NCBI GenBank assembly: GCA_037953745.1
Contig: JBAKBP010003078.1
Location: 62,001 to 126,000, forward strand
Length of the DNA: 64,000 nucleotides
Direction of reading: 5' to 3'
From: Lithodes maja
Lineage: Eukaryota; Arthropoda; Malacostraca; Decapoda; Lithodidae
A program made the position numbers and the translations under genes. Shown here one piece after another: positions 1 through 10,958 of this stretch; within the stretch, counting starts at the first letter, position 1; each line of letters opens with the position of its first letter. The notes beneath the pieces are model-generated. The model was not told the DNA's origin. It saw nothing but the letters and a program-made list of their open reading frames with translations, and ran no database searches.

Positions 1-1368
1 GCTGCTGTCCTAGGCCTGTTCAGGTCATACCCCTCTGTTTTCGCCGAACACCCAGGTCTCACTACTCAGGTAACGCACGACGTGGACGTCGGTGATAATG
101 TGCCCTTCAGGTCAGTGCCCTACCGTGTGCCCCCGGTAAAGTTGCCAGCTTTACGGGAGGAGTTAAAGTACATGGTTGAGAGAGGGATGATCACTGAAGG
201 TTATGTGAAGTGGACATCACCCGTCACGTTGCAGCCTAAACCTGACGGCAAGGTGCGGTTCTGCATAGATTTTCGTAGGCTAAATGGCTTGACCACTACC
301 AACCCTTACCCTTTGCCTCGAGTTGACGACAGCGTGGACAAGATAGGGAATGCAAAGTACCTTACTAAAATTGATCTTGTAAAAGGCTACTGGCAAGTAC
401 CCCTGTCGGACCGAGCTAAGCAAGTTTGTGGTTTTGTGGTAGATGGCAAGACCTACCAATGTAACGTAATGCCTTATGGGCTTAAGAACGCACCTGCCAC
501 GTTTCAGAACCTGATGAACGATATTTGTGACGAAATCCCTAACTGCACGGTCTACCTTGATGACGTGATAGTGTATGATGACAATTTTGAAAATCACCTA
601 AGGCACTTAGAGACCCTGTTTGGGAAGTTGCACGATGCTGGGCTGGTGGTGAACCTAAGGAAGTGCGAGTTTGTAAAGGCTACTGTGCAGTATCTTGGCT
701 TCGTGGTCGGGTTAGGCCGGGTGTGCCCCCCCCTGAGCAAGATACAGGCTATCAATATGTTTCCCAGGCCCACCACTAAGCGCCAGGTTATGCGGTTCCT
801 AGGTATGATAGGCTATTATAGGCGCTTCATCCGGGGATACTCTACTGTCTTAGCACCGTTAACTGATCTACTGTCGAAGTCAGTGAAGTTCTGTTGGGCT
901 GCGGAGTGTCAGAGGGCTTTCGACCTAGTCAAGCACCTGCTGTGTACACATCCGATTTTGAGAGCCCCAGACTTCTCCAGGAGTTTTCAGCTGGCGACTG
1001 ATGCCAGCGGTGTGGGTGCCGGGGCAGTGTTACTGCAGACTGATTCCGAGGGCTTGGAACACCCAGTGAGCTTCTTTTCTCGCAAGTTTAATTCGGCACA
1101 AAGGAATTACTCGACTATAGAGAAGGAGCTTCTTGCTATCGTTTTGTCGCTCAAACATTTCGAAGTTTATGTTCCAGCCTACGGCCCGGTAGTGACGATT
1201 TATACGGACCATCATCCCTTGAAATTCCTAAATCAGTTTCACAATCGGAATATGCGGTTGACCAGGTGGTCCCTAATGCTCCAAGAGTATAATCTCAACA
1301 TTCAGCATATTGCCGGGAGTGAGAACGTGATAGCAGATTGTCTATCAAGGGTTGATGATCCAGGATAG
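1..1368 (+). CDS. pol: Ty3/Gypsy-type LTR retrotransposon Pol, RT-RNase H part (5' end outside window)
   Basis: Reverse transcriptase and RNase H copy the element's RNA into DNA in cytoplasmic particles. The reading frame is already open at base 1, so the protein starts outside the window; the first start-like codon (GTG, 82) is internal. Visible RT motifs are KIDLVKGYW (motif A), VMPYGLKNAPATFQ (motif B) and the catalytic YLDD at 553-564. A thumb/connection region with FLGMIGYYRRFI follows. RNase H shows ATDASGVGAGAVLLQ, STIEKELLAI and YTDHHPLKFL, giving the acidic D, E and D residues. The protein stops just after CLSRV, the usual end of RNase H, and no integrase follows before the polypurine tract. 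The integrase must therefore be missing or lie upstream, as in Gmr1-like elements. The frame is uninterrupted, so this copy may be fairly young. Confidence 0.93.
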   Translation, partial: AAVLGLFRSYPSVFAEHPGLTTQVTHDVDVGDNVPFRSVPYRVPPVKLPALREELKYMVERGMITEGYVKWTSPVTLQPKPDGKVRFCIDFRRLNGLTTTNPYPLPRVDDSVDKIGNAKYLTKIDLVKGYWQVPLSDRAKQVCGFVVDGKTYQCNVMPYGLKNAPATFQNLMNDICDEIPNCTVYLDDVIVYDDNFENHLRHLETLFGKLHDAGLVVNLRKCEFVKATVQYLGFVVGLGRVCPPLSKIQAINMFPRPTTKRQVMRFLGMIGYYRRFIRGYSTVLAPLTDLLSKSVKFCWAAECQRAFDLVKHLLCTHPILRAPDFSRSFQLATDASGVGAGAVLLQTDSEGLEHPVSFFSRKFNSAQRNYSTIEKELLAIVLSLKHFEVYVPAYGPVVTIYTDHHPLKFLNQFHNRNMRLTRWSLMLQEYNLNIQHIAGSENVIADCLSRVDDPG

Positions 1369-1649
1369 TCGTGCACGGTGTGTGGGTTGAGCAGGAGTAA
1401 AATTAGGCTATCATAACGCCGTCCAAAAAGATTATAAAACAATAAAATAAACGAGAAAATTTTGTTTTAGTTTTGTAAGTCTTTATTGTTGTAGCATGAT
1501 GCATGCGATATTGTGTTTTATGTATAATTCACACTTCAGTTGTTGTGCACCTTTTGCAATTAGTGGCAGCTAAGGGTAGCAGGTCGGTTGGTTGCCTGTC
1601 AGATTTTGATAATGCTTCTAAGGTCGATTATCTAAAATCTTGGGGGGGC
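1369..1649 (+). other. 3' noncoding part of the first LTR element, ending in a polypurine tract
   Basis: No ORF of note. The segment ends with AAAATCTTGGGGGGGC directly before TGTGACGCA. The second LTR element in this window (minus strand) has nearly the same junction, AAAATCTTGGGGGAGG then TGTGACGCA. This supports reading it as the plus-strand primer and LTR boundary. Confidence 0.7.
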
Positions 1650-3377
1650 TGTGACGCACCCAGTGCGTGGCAACTTAACCTGATTGTACTCCTTGGTACT
1701 CCACTGTATCGACACGGGGCGGGGCCGTGTACCGTGTTCGCTGCTTATATTGAGTGTGACAACGTATAACTATGTTCTTTGTATCTCTGCAAAGGTCTCG
1801 TCATTTGCTAACCAGTGGTGGGATTTTGTTTTAAGCCATGTCGAGACCTTCCATTTAATATGTAGTATCAATAGAGAAGTTGATAGATGAGATAATAGGA
1901 ATTCAGAGAGAGAGAGTGAGTTAGACTTCAGAGCGAGAGGGTAGCAATGGTTGCCAGACGTATGGACCGGTTGGCAGCCCTGCGCTTATAGCTAGGTGCG
2001 ACAGGGTTGGTAGTACATTGCCGCCTGCATATGCTGCCTGGCTGCCCATGTTGTCGTACTGCACATTGCATGGAGGCTCGCTGTGTGTTCCATGATCAGG
2101 TTGCCTAGAACCTTTGAGATTCTAACATCCCTTGCCCTCTCTCCCAATTTCTCACGGTTGCACTCTTTCTCTCTGACAACATTACTCTCATTTCATTCTT
2201 CTCTCTATTTAAATGCATACCCTTCCCTTGAGGTCCTAAAGGAGTTTCAGCACTCACCTCTCGTATTACTCTTAGGACAAGCATATATTTACATGTATTA
2301 GATTTAAGGGGTTAATGTGAACAGCGATCTTCTTGATGAGGATAGTTGGTGAACGTTCTACATGTTCACGAGTTATATGCCCAGCTCATCATCCAATTTG
2401 TGACTAGACTAGTGCCATGTGTAAGAGCCCGACCATGCCCAGGAGTTGTCTGTAGAGGGGCGAGGACTTAGCCTTGATTTGCCTACCGAGCCAGGAGCGA
2501 CTGTAGTACCAGAGACTACAGCTCGCTCGTAGTGCCGGTATAGTAGAGTAACGTAATTTATCTGTCCTTGTGTTCTCTACAGTCTTTTCCTGGGTTCTCG
2601 CTTTCGGTGCTGGGACTCGTTGTTCCTGTGACTTGGCCTGCTAGCTAGAACACATGGGGATGATGAGTGGGTGATATCTTTATTTTACTATGCATTGCAG
2701 CTCTCTTTAAGTTTATGTATATAACACTTTACAATACACATTACTCACACACAAGACAACACTATTAATACTTTCATGTATCAATTAACTGCACTGTCGT
2801 TTTGCTGCTGTGTCCGGAGTTCTGTTGCGTAGGGCGCATACAGACTCAGAGGGGAGACAGAGTGAGAGAAGCGAAGTAGCCTATGCGGTAGTAGGCTACC
2901 GGCGCAGTACTGTTGCCTGCAACCTTTTAGTTATTCCAAGTATAGATTCATTATTACAATAAGTGACTACTATTTATGTTCCTTCCATGTGTATTATTAG
3001 GTATCTACTGGATCATGAACATCTTGTATGCTACATGCTAGTGCATGTTAGTAGGGGACAGTTATTCTAGTGCACGCGCTTTCAAGTAGGCGTGTACATT
3101 TGTCATTTAGCATTTCACTGTCATACCTTTAGCCTGCTTCTATTCTACATTATTAGAGGCTTAATATTAACGTAGTTTCTTGAGTATTGCATTTCTTTAG
3201 TAATAACGTAACCTATAAATGTCTGAGGGAGTTTAGCCTCATAGCCTACCCCTGTTGTACACTTTCGCCGAGTTAAGGTACCTCGTTACCATAGACGATA
3301 ACTCTGTAGGGCGTTGGTGCTTTTGTTGTCTGGAGCATATAGTATTTGGGACTGGAATCGAGCGTGTCGTTGTCACA
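1650..3377 (+). repeat. Candidate 3' LTR of the first Gypsy-type element
   Basis: It begins TGTGACGCA after the polypurine tract. The proposed end at 3377 reads GTCGTTGTCACA, so the termini TGTGAC and GTCACA are perfect 6-bp inverted repeats. Its length of 1728 bp is close to the 1850 bp of the LTR pair at 8618-15429. Beyond the first nine bases the sequence is not visibly similar to that pair. The partner 5' LTR is outside the window, so the right boundary is an inference. Short ORFs inside look non-coding. Confidence 0.55.
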
Positions 3378-4280
3378 TAAGCCATTTCTGTCCTACGATC
3401 AAGAATCCCGAATATGTATTGCCGATCCAGCCGTAACAGTCTTTATCTCTGTAGAAATTACGAAAGGTGGCCGTTGTTGTCGTGTATTTATTGAGAGGTT
3501 GAGGTAGGTTCTGTGCAAGTGTGTTTGCTATGGAAGTGAAGAAGGAGTTGAAGTAGGTTGAAATTTTTCGTTTATCGTGGCAAACCTGATCATTAATGGT
3601 GAGAGCAATATTAGTGTTAGACGAATCCCTTGTCTTGTTGCTGTAGCCTGTTGTTTTTAGGTGCCTCCATAGTTTCTTTGGGTTATTCTGATATTCCTCT
3701 GCCTTATTGTGAAAATAATTATTTTTCGCTGATTTCATTTTCCTACTTAGTTTATTCCTGGCCCTGTTGAACTCATGTTTCAGACCTTGATCCTGTCTAT
3801 GTTTCGCTAGCCTTTTTAACAGATTGTCTCTGTGTTCCAGATGGTGTAGTATGTCATTGTTGATCCATGGGTCTGACCTTGCTTTAATTCGTATGTCTTT
3901 CAGAGGAGCTATTTCGTCTAGGATGTTTGTGATGATGGTTCTGAAGCCAACCCATGCGTCATTAACGTTTGTACTTCCAAACACTGGAGACCAGTCTGTA
4001 TTCCATAAAATGTCCAGAAATGTTTCCTTATTGTAGTTTCTGAGTGACCTTGTTTTGATAATCTTGTGATTCTCTAGGGTAATTTTTGTGGTTTTCCGTG
4101 TGCAATATGTGACGAAGTGATCACTTATCCCAGTCTGTATAACCCCTGATTGGGATATTTTGTCCTCTCTGTTACAGTTTATGTGGTCTAATATTGTGGC
4201 AGTGTTCTCAGAGATACGTGTGGGGGTTGTGATGAGTTGTTTGATGAGCCCTATTTGAGATACAGAGGTTAGAGGTCATT
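3378..4280 (-). pseudogene. Fragment of a CR1/Jockey-group LINE ORF2 (endonuclease end plus linker)
   Basis: Read on the minus strand from about 4275, the frame gives the end of an APE-type endonuclease (LIKQLITTPTR, then TGISDHFV, the conserved SDH motif). The linker that precedes RT in CR1/Jockey LINEs follows, with DPWINNDILHHLEHRD, NKLSRKMKSAKNNYF and KRKISTYFNSFFTSIA. The RT domain itself is missing. The 3' side is cut by the candidate LTR at about 3377 and the 5' side by the palindromic repeat at about 4281. The last 25 or so codons before 3378 do not look like this family and may follow a frameshift. Non-functional remnant; clade uncertain. Confidence 0.75.
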
Positions 4281-4529
4281 GTTGAGGCCCCCCCCTCATG
4301 GCATATTGTTATCATCTTATATATTGCCAGCAGGGGGCAAATAACCGAAAAAAATCGCCGTCAAAATAGACGCGAACTTAACCACGGCGATCGACACATG
4401 TAAACATGGCGGGGGAGGTGTCGGACGTTTGCAATAAAGTTTCTGTCTATTTTGAATGCCATTGGATACAATAATATGTTGAGGGGGGGCTTTGCCCCCC
4501 CCCCCCCTATGACATATTTTCACCATCAT
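4281..4529 (+). repeat. Palindromic dispersed repeat, left portion (split by a LINE)
   Basis: One unit of about 190 bp plus the start of a second. Landmarks in order are GTTGAGG, a G/C-run hairpin, TTGCCAGCAGGGGGCAAATA, ATCGCCGTCAAAATAGACGC, CGGCGATCGACACATG, then GTCTATTTTGAATGCCATTG, GGATACAATAATATGTTGAG. The unit breaks at 4529 after CACCATCAT and resumes at 15763 with ATATATATTGCCAGCAGG, so the LINE inserted into it. Many other copies lie between 15.8 and 23 kb. Confidence 0.75.
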
Positions 4530-4700
4530 GGAGTTGGCAGTTGGCTGGCGTTGGTGGTGGACGTGCCCCTTGTGTTCCTCACATCCATATGCGTCCGGAC
4601 TTTGACTCTGTTGGTCCCTTCTCTTTGAATTATTGAGGACCTTGCTGCCTCTACATTTGTCAATACCTGGTGGGTTGTACCTGTCCTACTCCTAACAGCT

Positions 4701-5831
4701 ATGACTGGTGGTAGGGTGATCACACGAGGCCGGGGTAGGGGGCGGGGTCGGGGTGGTGCAGCTGGTGTACCGCCTCGTCGTCCTCCCCCCCCCTCCCTGG
4801 CTACCAACACTGCTGTGCGTCCCCCGTATAATTCCCCTCCCTCTAATTCGGATATATCTGTCACTAATGGCTCCCCTACCCTTTGTGGTACCTGTCATTT
4901 TCCCGTGGGTGATGAGGCCATAGGGTGTGACAGGTGTGATGGTTGGTTCCACCCAGGCGCCATGTGTCTGGGACTGTCAGAGGATATTATTGATAAAATT
5001 CTCGGACCTGAAGGTAATGCCATTCTTTTTGTTTGCCTAAAGTGTAGAATAGATAATCCCATTATTAGTTCCCCATCTAACTCTGGTTCCTCCCGGACTC
5101 AAGGTGAAAATGTGGGGACGATCAAACAAGTGTCCGAAATGGTTTTAGCCTTGTGTTCAGCAGTTCGTACACTTGCCAACCAAATGGAAGATCTTCAGCG
5201 TACTATGACCACCCTAATGCAGTCCCACACTGGTAGGGTCTCTCCTGTTCCCAATAGTGAGGCCCTTAGAACTGACGGTGAAGCCCTTAGAACTGCAGTA
5301 CGAGTTGAGGTGAGGGAGATGAGGGAGCGGGAGAAGCGGCACAAGTCTATTATTCTGCGTGGACTTCCTAACACTAATCTGGGCCAGGTTGCCCAAACAT
5401 TTAAAGGTATTTCTTCCTTTTTGATAGACAGAGACCTCTCCATTGCCAATGTTGTCCTCATAGATCAGGATAAGGGAATATTTAGGGGAAATATCCTCGA
5501 TGATAATGACAGAAAGTACTTACTATCCTCAGCCCGTAAACTGAAAGATTCTACTGACTACCCCAGGGTATACATCCACAAAGATTTAACTTATAAGCAG
5601 AGACAGGAACTTTTCCAGAGAAGATCCGAAGCCGCGAGTGCTGTGACATCCGCTCTGGCCCCATCCAGACCGCAGCCACAGGCCCCGCCCGGTCCTGTTC
5701 CCCCTCGTGACATCCCCCCTGTTGCTGCTCAAGATGTCCCTGCGGCTTCTGCAGTGGATGGAAGCCGGGGGCCCCCCGGATCTGACACTCAAAGGAGTGA
5801 AAACGTTGATGATCTCCCTTTATCCCAGTAA
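4701..5831 (+). CDS. LINE ORF1 protein with RGG-rich start and PHD finger
   Basis: A 376-residue putative nucleic-acid-binding ORF1 protein that would coat the element's RNA. The ATG at 4701 opens an Arg/Gly-rich stretch (residues 4-20) and a Pro-rich stretch. A PHD-type C4HC3 zinc finger follows: C62, C65, C76, C79, H84, C89, C112, C115. Residues about 140-200 look helical and may form a coiled coil. A basic block (REMREREKRHKSIILRGLP) leads into a C-terminal domain of about 100 residues with RVYIHKDLTYKQRQELFQRR. The tail is Pro/Ala-rich. PHD fingers in ORF1 are known from several CR1-group LINEs. The frame is intact although ORF2 is broken. It lies 35 bases before ORF2. Confidence 0.85.
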   Translation: MTGGRVITRGRGRGRGRGGAAGVPPRRPPPPSLATNTAVRPPYNSPPSNSDISVTNGSPTLCGTCHFPVGDEAIGCDRCDGWFHPGAMCLGLSEDIIDKILGPEGNAILFVCLKCRIDNPIISSPSNSGSSRTQGENVGTIKQVSEMVLALCSAVRTLANQMEDLQRTMTTLMQSHTGRVSPVPNSEALRTDGEALRTAVRVEVREMREREKRHKSIILRGLPNTNLGQVAQTFKGISSFLIDRDLSIANVVLIDQDKGIFRGNILDDNDRKYLLSSARKLKDSTDYPRVYIHKDLTYKQRQELFQRRSEAASAVTSALAPSRPQPQAPPGPVPPRDIPPVAAQDVPAASAVDGSRGPPGSDTQRSENVDDLPLSQ

Positions 5832-5866
5832 CTAACTCCATCATTGACAATAACACATTCCATTAT

Positions 5867-8617
5867 TTGTCCATAGCTCATGTTAATGTTAATTCCATAC
5901 TTAATAAGGTTAACTATATTTTTTCAATTTTATACGATTCCGATATCTCAGTTCTTGGTATTAGTGAGTCATGGCTGCTGCCTTATGTCTCTACCGCCGC
6001 TATTTCTATTCCCAATTATGCAGTCCTAAGAAAAGATGTCCACGGCGATATCCCAAAACATGGTGTATGTATGTATGTCAAGTCTTCCTTAAAATATATT
6101 GAAATTGATGTTGACCTTCAAAATACCCTTGTTATTTTTCTGCCTGATTATAATATTTACATAATAACAGTTTATCGCCCCCCTTCTTACACCCCCTTAG
6201 ATAATGAGACATTACTTGACTTTATTTATGATTTTTGCTCAGACAAGGAAATAGTTCTCATGGGAGATTTCAACCTCCCTTCTATTAAATGGTCTTGTGA
6301 TCTTATTCGTAGAGGTCTCAGTCTCCTCGATACAACTTTCCTTGACTGTTTTACATCCTTGGGACTTACTCAACTTATTACAGAACCCACTTTCCACCCG
6401 TCAGGTAATATACTGGACCTGATTCTTACCTCGGAAAACGACCGAATTGGCGATACACAGGTACTTCCTCCATTTCCCAACTGTGGCCATAGCCCAGTTA
6501 TCACCAATTATATATTCCAGATCCAAACTATCAATGACGAGCCCACTAACATCAAGATATGGCATAGAGGTGACTACAGAGAGATTAATCTAATTTTGGA
6601 GGATATTGATTGGGATTTTGAATTTGCCCACCTCAATGTTAATCTAATGTTTTCTCGTTTTACAGACATACTTATGCCCTTAATTAACCGTTTTATCCCT
6701 ACAGAGTTTCAATAACTTTTCTTGTCCTCCATGGCCTGTCAGACCCCCTATATTATTAAAAAATACCAGACATAACTTTTGGACTAATTATAAAGAAACT
6801 CGTACACAGTTTGGTCGTAACTCTAACCAGGCAAAGGACGCCCTAGATCAGTTTTTAGATATTAATTATCATTACAAAAATTATGCCATCCATAGTCAGT
6901 CCAGGTATGAGGCTTCACTGATTGACCATCTCACAACCAACTCTAAAATATTCCATTCTTATATCCGGAAAAAGAAGGTGGGTAGACCCAGTATTGGTCC
7001 ACTCAAGTCTTCCACAGGTAACATCATTCACGATGCAGGGGCTATGGCTGAACTATTTGTGTCTTCCTTTGCCAGTGTTTTTTCAACATCTGCTCCCACC
7101 TCCCCTGCCTCACATCAGGTAACAGACAGTATAATTCCAGATATCAATATTAATCTTAATGATGTTATATCTGTTCTCAACAAACTTGATACGTCCTCAT
7201 CGATGGGTCCAGACGGTATCCCCGCCCACCTACTCAAATCCTGTGTCCATACCCTTGCATATCCTCTTTTGCTGATATACCGTGCCTCATTGGTCTCTGG
7301 AACCCTCCCTTCTGCCTGGAAGAGTTCCTCAGTTGTGCCCATTTTTAAAAAGGGTTCTCGCTACAATCCACTAATGTATAGACCAATCTCTCTAACTTCC
7401 ATCTGTTCAAAGTCCCTGGAACGTATTATAACTAAATTTATCTATGAATATCTTGACTCTAACAATCTTCTCAATAAGGACCAATTTGGATTCAGACCAG
7501 GCAGATCATCCGAGGACCAACTCCTTCTAACTTACAAGGACATCACCAAATGGATGGACCAGGGTTATAATGTTGACTTGATCCTGTTTGACTATTCCAA
7601 GGCCTTTGACGTGGTTAATCATGACATTCTGATCACCAAACTTTATAGCTTGGGAATTAGGGGTAGGGTACTGGACTGGATTAGGGACTTTCTCCATAAC
7701 CGTATTATGCATGTCAAAGTAAATAATCATTTTAGTTCTTTCAGGGATGTGCTTAGCGGAGTCCCTCAAGGCTCTGTCCTTGGTCCCCTGCTTTTCCTCA
7801 TATTTATCAATTATATTACTCGTAATATTAATTCGTCTACCAAAATATATGCTGATGATTTGAAACTGTATGTAAAAATCAAATATGATAACCTCTCAAA
7901 TTTTCTTAATTGTATGTTTGCTTGCCAGTCTGATATAGACGTGCTTGCTAAGGTCTCTAAATCCTGGGGCCTAACGATGAACCCAGATAAATGTGTCCAC
8001 CTAAGATTTTGTAGGAAAGAAATTGATTGGGATGACCTGGGTCATTCTGGCAGATACTATCTTGACAACTCTTTAATCCCTATTAGAGACTCTGCATCCG
8101 ATCTAGGAATTTTAATCGACTCCTCCCTTAAGTTTCATACACACATCTCTAATATTGTCCACAAGGCTGGAGGACTCGCCCATAGTATCCTAAGGGCAAC
8201 TGTCAACCGGGATGCCTCCTTTATGATGCCACTATTTATTTCCCATATTCGTCCCATATTAGAATATTCTTCCTCTCTGTGGAACCTTGGGTATTTGGGG
8301 GACCTAAGACTACTGGAGTCTGTTCAGAGACGCTGGACTAAATCTATTGGGGGTCTCGAGAATCTTGATTATGGTGAGAGATTGAGGATATTAAACCTAT
8401 TTTCCATTAAGGGTAGACTTCTTAGGCATGACATAATTAAGTACTGGCAAATATTTCACGGTCTCTGCTCAATTACTCCTGAAGATGTTTTTGATCGTCC
8501 CCAATATTTTGCAACCAGGGGTCACCCATATAAAATTGCTCACTCGAGATGCCAGCTTGAAATAAGAAAAAGATTTTTTAATCTTAGATATGTGTCTCTG
8601 TGGAACTCTTTGCCCAC
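5867..8617 (+). pseudogene. LINE ORF2 (APE endonuclease-reverse transcriptase), 5' part, frameshifted
   Basis: The first frame (5867-6715) is the endonuclease, which nicks target DNA: HVNVNSILNK, GISESWL, VYRPPS, LMGDFNLPS, ILDLILTS and GHSPVI. It stops at 6713. The adjacent frame takes over at about 6705-6715 and stays open, so one small indel separates endonuclease from RT. The RT frame has the linker (WTNYKETRTQF), GPDGIPAHLLK, YRPISL, LILFDYSKAFDVVNHD (motif A), SGVPQGSVLGPLL (motif B) and IYADDLKLYV (motif C, catalytic). At 8617 the frame meets the end of an LTR retrotransposon in the LWNSLPT motif near the C-terminus; codons after that up to 8792 belong to the LTR. The missing end is at 15434-15518. 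Confidence 0.9.
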
Positions 8618-10467
8618 TGTTACGACCGGGCACTCGGGTACACTAGGGCTCTTACACAGGACTCGAGTATGGCTCGCTGCCACAACGGAAACACACGATC
8701 CCAACCCCAGAGTACTGCCAGCCGAACAAAAAACGCCACTACCCTCCAGAGTTCTATCTGCTATAACGGGGTATACAAGAACTCGGTACTAGCGTTTCAC
8801 ACAACAGACTAATAACAAGACGGGAGTTATCTAGTCTGGTCAACAATCAAACAAAGAAGAAAGTACTACAACACTAAAGAATAGTGTTGGCCGAAGCCGA
8901 AGTAATCCACCCTTGAACTAAGAACTTAAGAAGTCCTCCACCCTCTACTTCGGATCGGCACTATTACGTTACGTTAAACAATAGTCCTCGAGCATCAAGC
9001 AAGGAATCTTCTGATAAGTTAGATGCTTCTCGAATACTCATAAGAAGTAAGTATCGGATTTTGAACAGCAATTTAATGAATAACTCACTGGTAATTAAAG
9101 GCTTTAAATTGACATAAGAAGAATTATAAGAATAAGCAATAGGATATGGCAAACATTAAGAAGAAGTACTCCGACAATGCACTGGCAATAGCCTACTAAG
9201 ATTGTGCTCGTGGGCCACTAATCTCTGAAGTAGCTAAGCGTGCCACACATGAAATCAATAGTGCATAAACAATAATATACATAAGGAGAAGCTTCAATAC
9301 TATGCTGTATCTGCTGGTCGAGCAAAGTCTAGCTGGGATACATAAGGTTAAGAGACAATGGCTGAGCAAGCGGCTCGTAGCCTAGCGAGGTCCTTAAGAC
9401 TGTGCGGCCAAATTACGTTAATTGACGGGATGCTCTCTTGAGAGATCCAGATCACTAGTATCTGGTTCTCTCCTGGCGATCCTCTCAAAGTCAAGCAAAT
9501 GAGATAGCACAGTGTTGGGTGGCACAGGCAAAAGCCCTCACTCGCAACACAGTGCTAAACTCCCACGGTACACAATCAAAAAGACCCCCTAGGCTTCCCA
9601 CGTCTCCGTTGCAATTGTGCTGGTTCAACCAACCTAGCACTCATAGGAAATCACAACTCGAGGAACCCTATCCCAGTCTAGCATTACCTAAACCAGCAGA
9701 AAACAGGAACATGAATAATCGCACACAGGGAAATGCATATACGAGTGCAACAAACATCAATCAATCCTATTCTAGTTAACCCTTCCAAAAATAGGCTATC
9801 TAACAGGCACTTATCTCGTGAGAACTCAAGCGATAATACTTTGGCTGACTAAATCTGCACCAAAGGGGTCATTGAGGTTATAAACAGGGACGAGAAGAGA
9901 AGAAGATAGGCTGTTCAGAGAGTAGAGAAAGTTCACATCAGTCGGAAGAATATGGATAGTTGCAAGGGATATGAGAAGTCGCTTTGCCTGATGAGTTCTG
10001 AAGCATGGTGGCAAAAACCTCTCTTTTTATACTCGGCCCTCTAGCGGCATATCTCAAACTACTTAAGGACCGCCCACTGGCAATCATGACGTCATATACT
10101 CTCTCAATCTGGGATTGACAAAGAACTTCCCACGCGCTGAAAGGGAGGAAGGGAGGAGGAAGGAGGGAATTAGGCCTACCGGCCCGCGTGGCGTACTCAC
10201 TAATCCCACGCCACGTAATATCTCTCCTCTCATCATTACATACAAGTCCCACACACAATACTTATATCTAATGATATAAAATAGAACTCGTTGACTTAGA
10301 AGAAAACAAAATACATAATGATAATACTTATAGTACAACGGTTCACATAAACTGAGTTAGGAAACTCTACACAGACTACAGCCAAAGTTCCTGCCCTGAC
10401 GATCCTAGCGAGAGTGGGGCCTGACTGGGCGTTCTGTACAGCATGCTCATACTCGACATGCGTCACA
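8618..10467 (-). repeat. 3' LTR of the rearranged LTR element
   Basis: On the plus strand it runs from TGTTACGACCGGG to ATGCGTCACA, so on the element strand it starts TGTGACGCAT and ends CGTAACA (TG...CA). It is the same length as the partner at 13580. Short ORFs within (for example 9519-9779 and 9938-10258) recur identically in the partner and are not taken as genes. Confidence 0.93.
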
Positions 10468-10958
10468 CCTCCCCCAAGATTTTACTTGCTCAACCCTGAG
10501 CTAAAATCTGATATACAGAACCCCATCAAACCCCTCACACCCAGCGACCGCATGGCACTAAAACAACGCTGAGTTTATCACTAAAACACATCTTATAAAA
10601 AAAAAATTCACATTTCATAACTCCTCCCAACAATAGTAAAAGACACAATATCATGCTCCCAGAGCGAGCTTACAGCAGCTCAGCCGTTTGATAGTTCGTG
10701 GACTACTCAAACCTTATAGGCTATGACAAACTTATACAATTATCTATATCAAAAAGAAAGAGTTTTTATATGATTTTTATATTTTAATGTTTTTTTTTTT
10801 TTTTCCGGCTGCACTATAAGGGCAGCCTATTTTCTTCTATACCAAACGCTCAACAATCCTGCTTTACGACCCAATACGCTGGGCTACAACCGCGAGCCAA
10901 CAAGCACCAAGCGCAAAATACTACTCAAACCAAAGCAGGAGGCTACCCGTGTGTCAAT
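10468..10958 (-). other. 3' noncoding region and polypurine tract of the LTR element
   Basis: On the minus strand CTTGGGGGAGG (10478-10468) lies immediately before the 3' LTR and is the polypurine tract. The rest, between the ORF stop at 10959 and this tract, contains a poly-T run (about 10790-10804) and no recognisable coding sequence. Confidence 0.75.

Noticed and set aside
9519..9779. 86-codon ORF in the LTR (also 14481-14741) and the 106-codon minus ORFs at 9938 and 14900
   Set aside because: They lie wholly in the LTRs, lack domains, and are identical only because the LTRs are identical.
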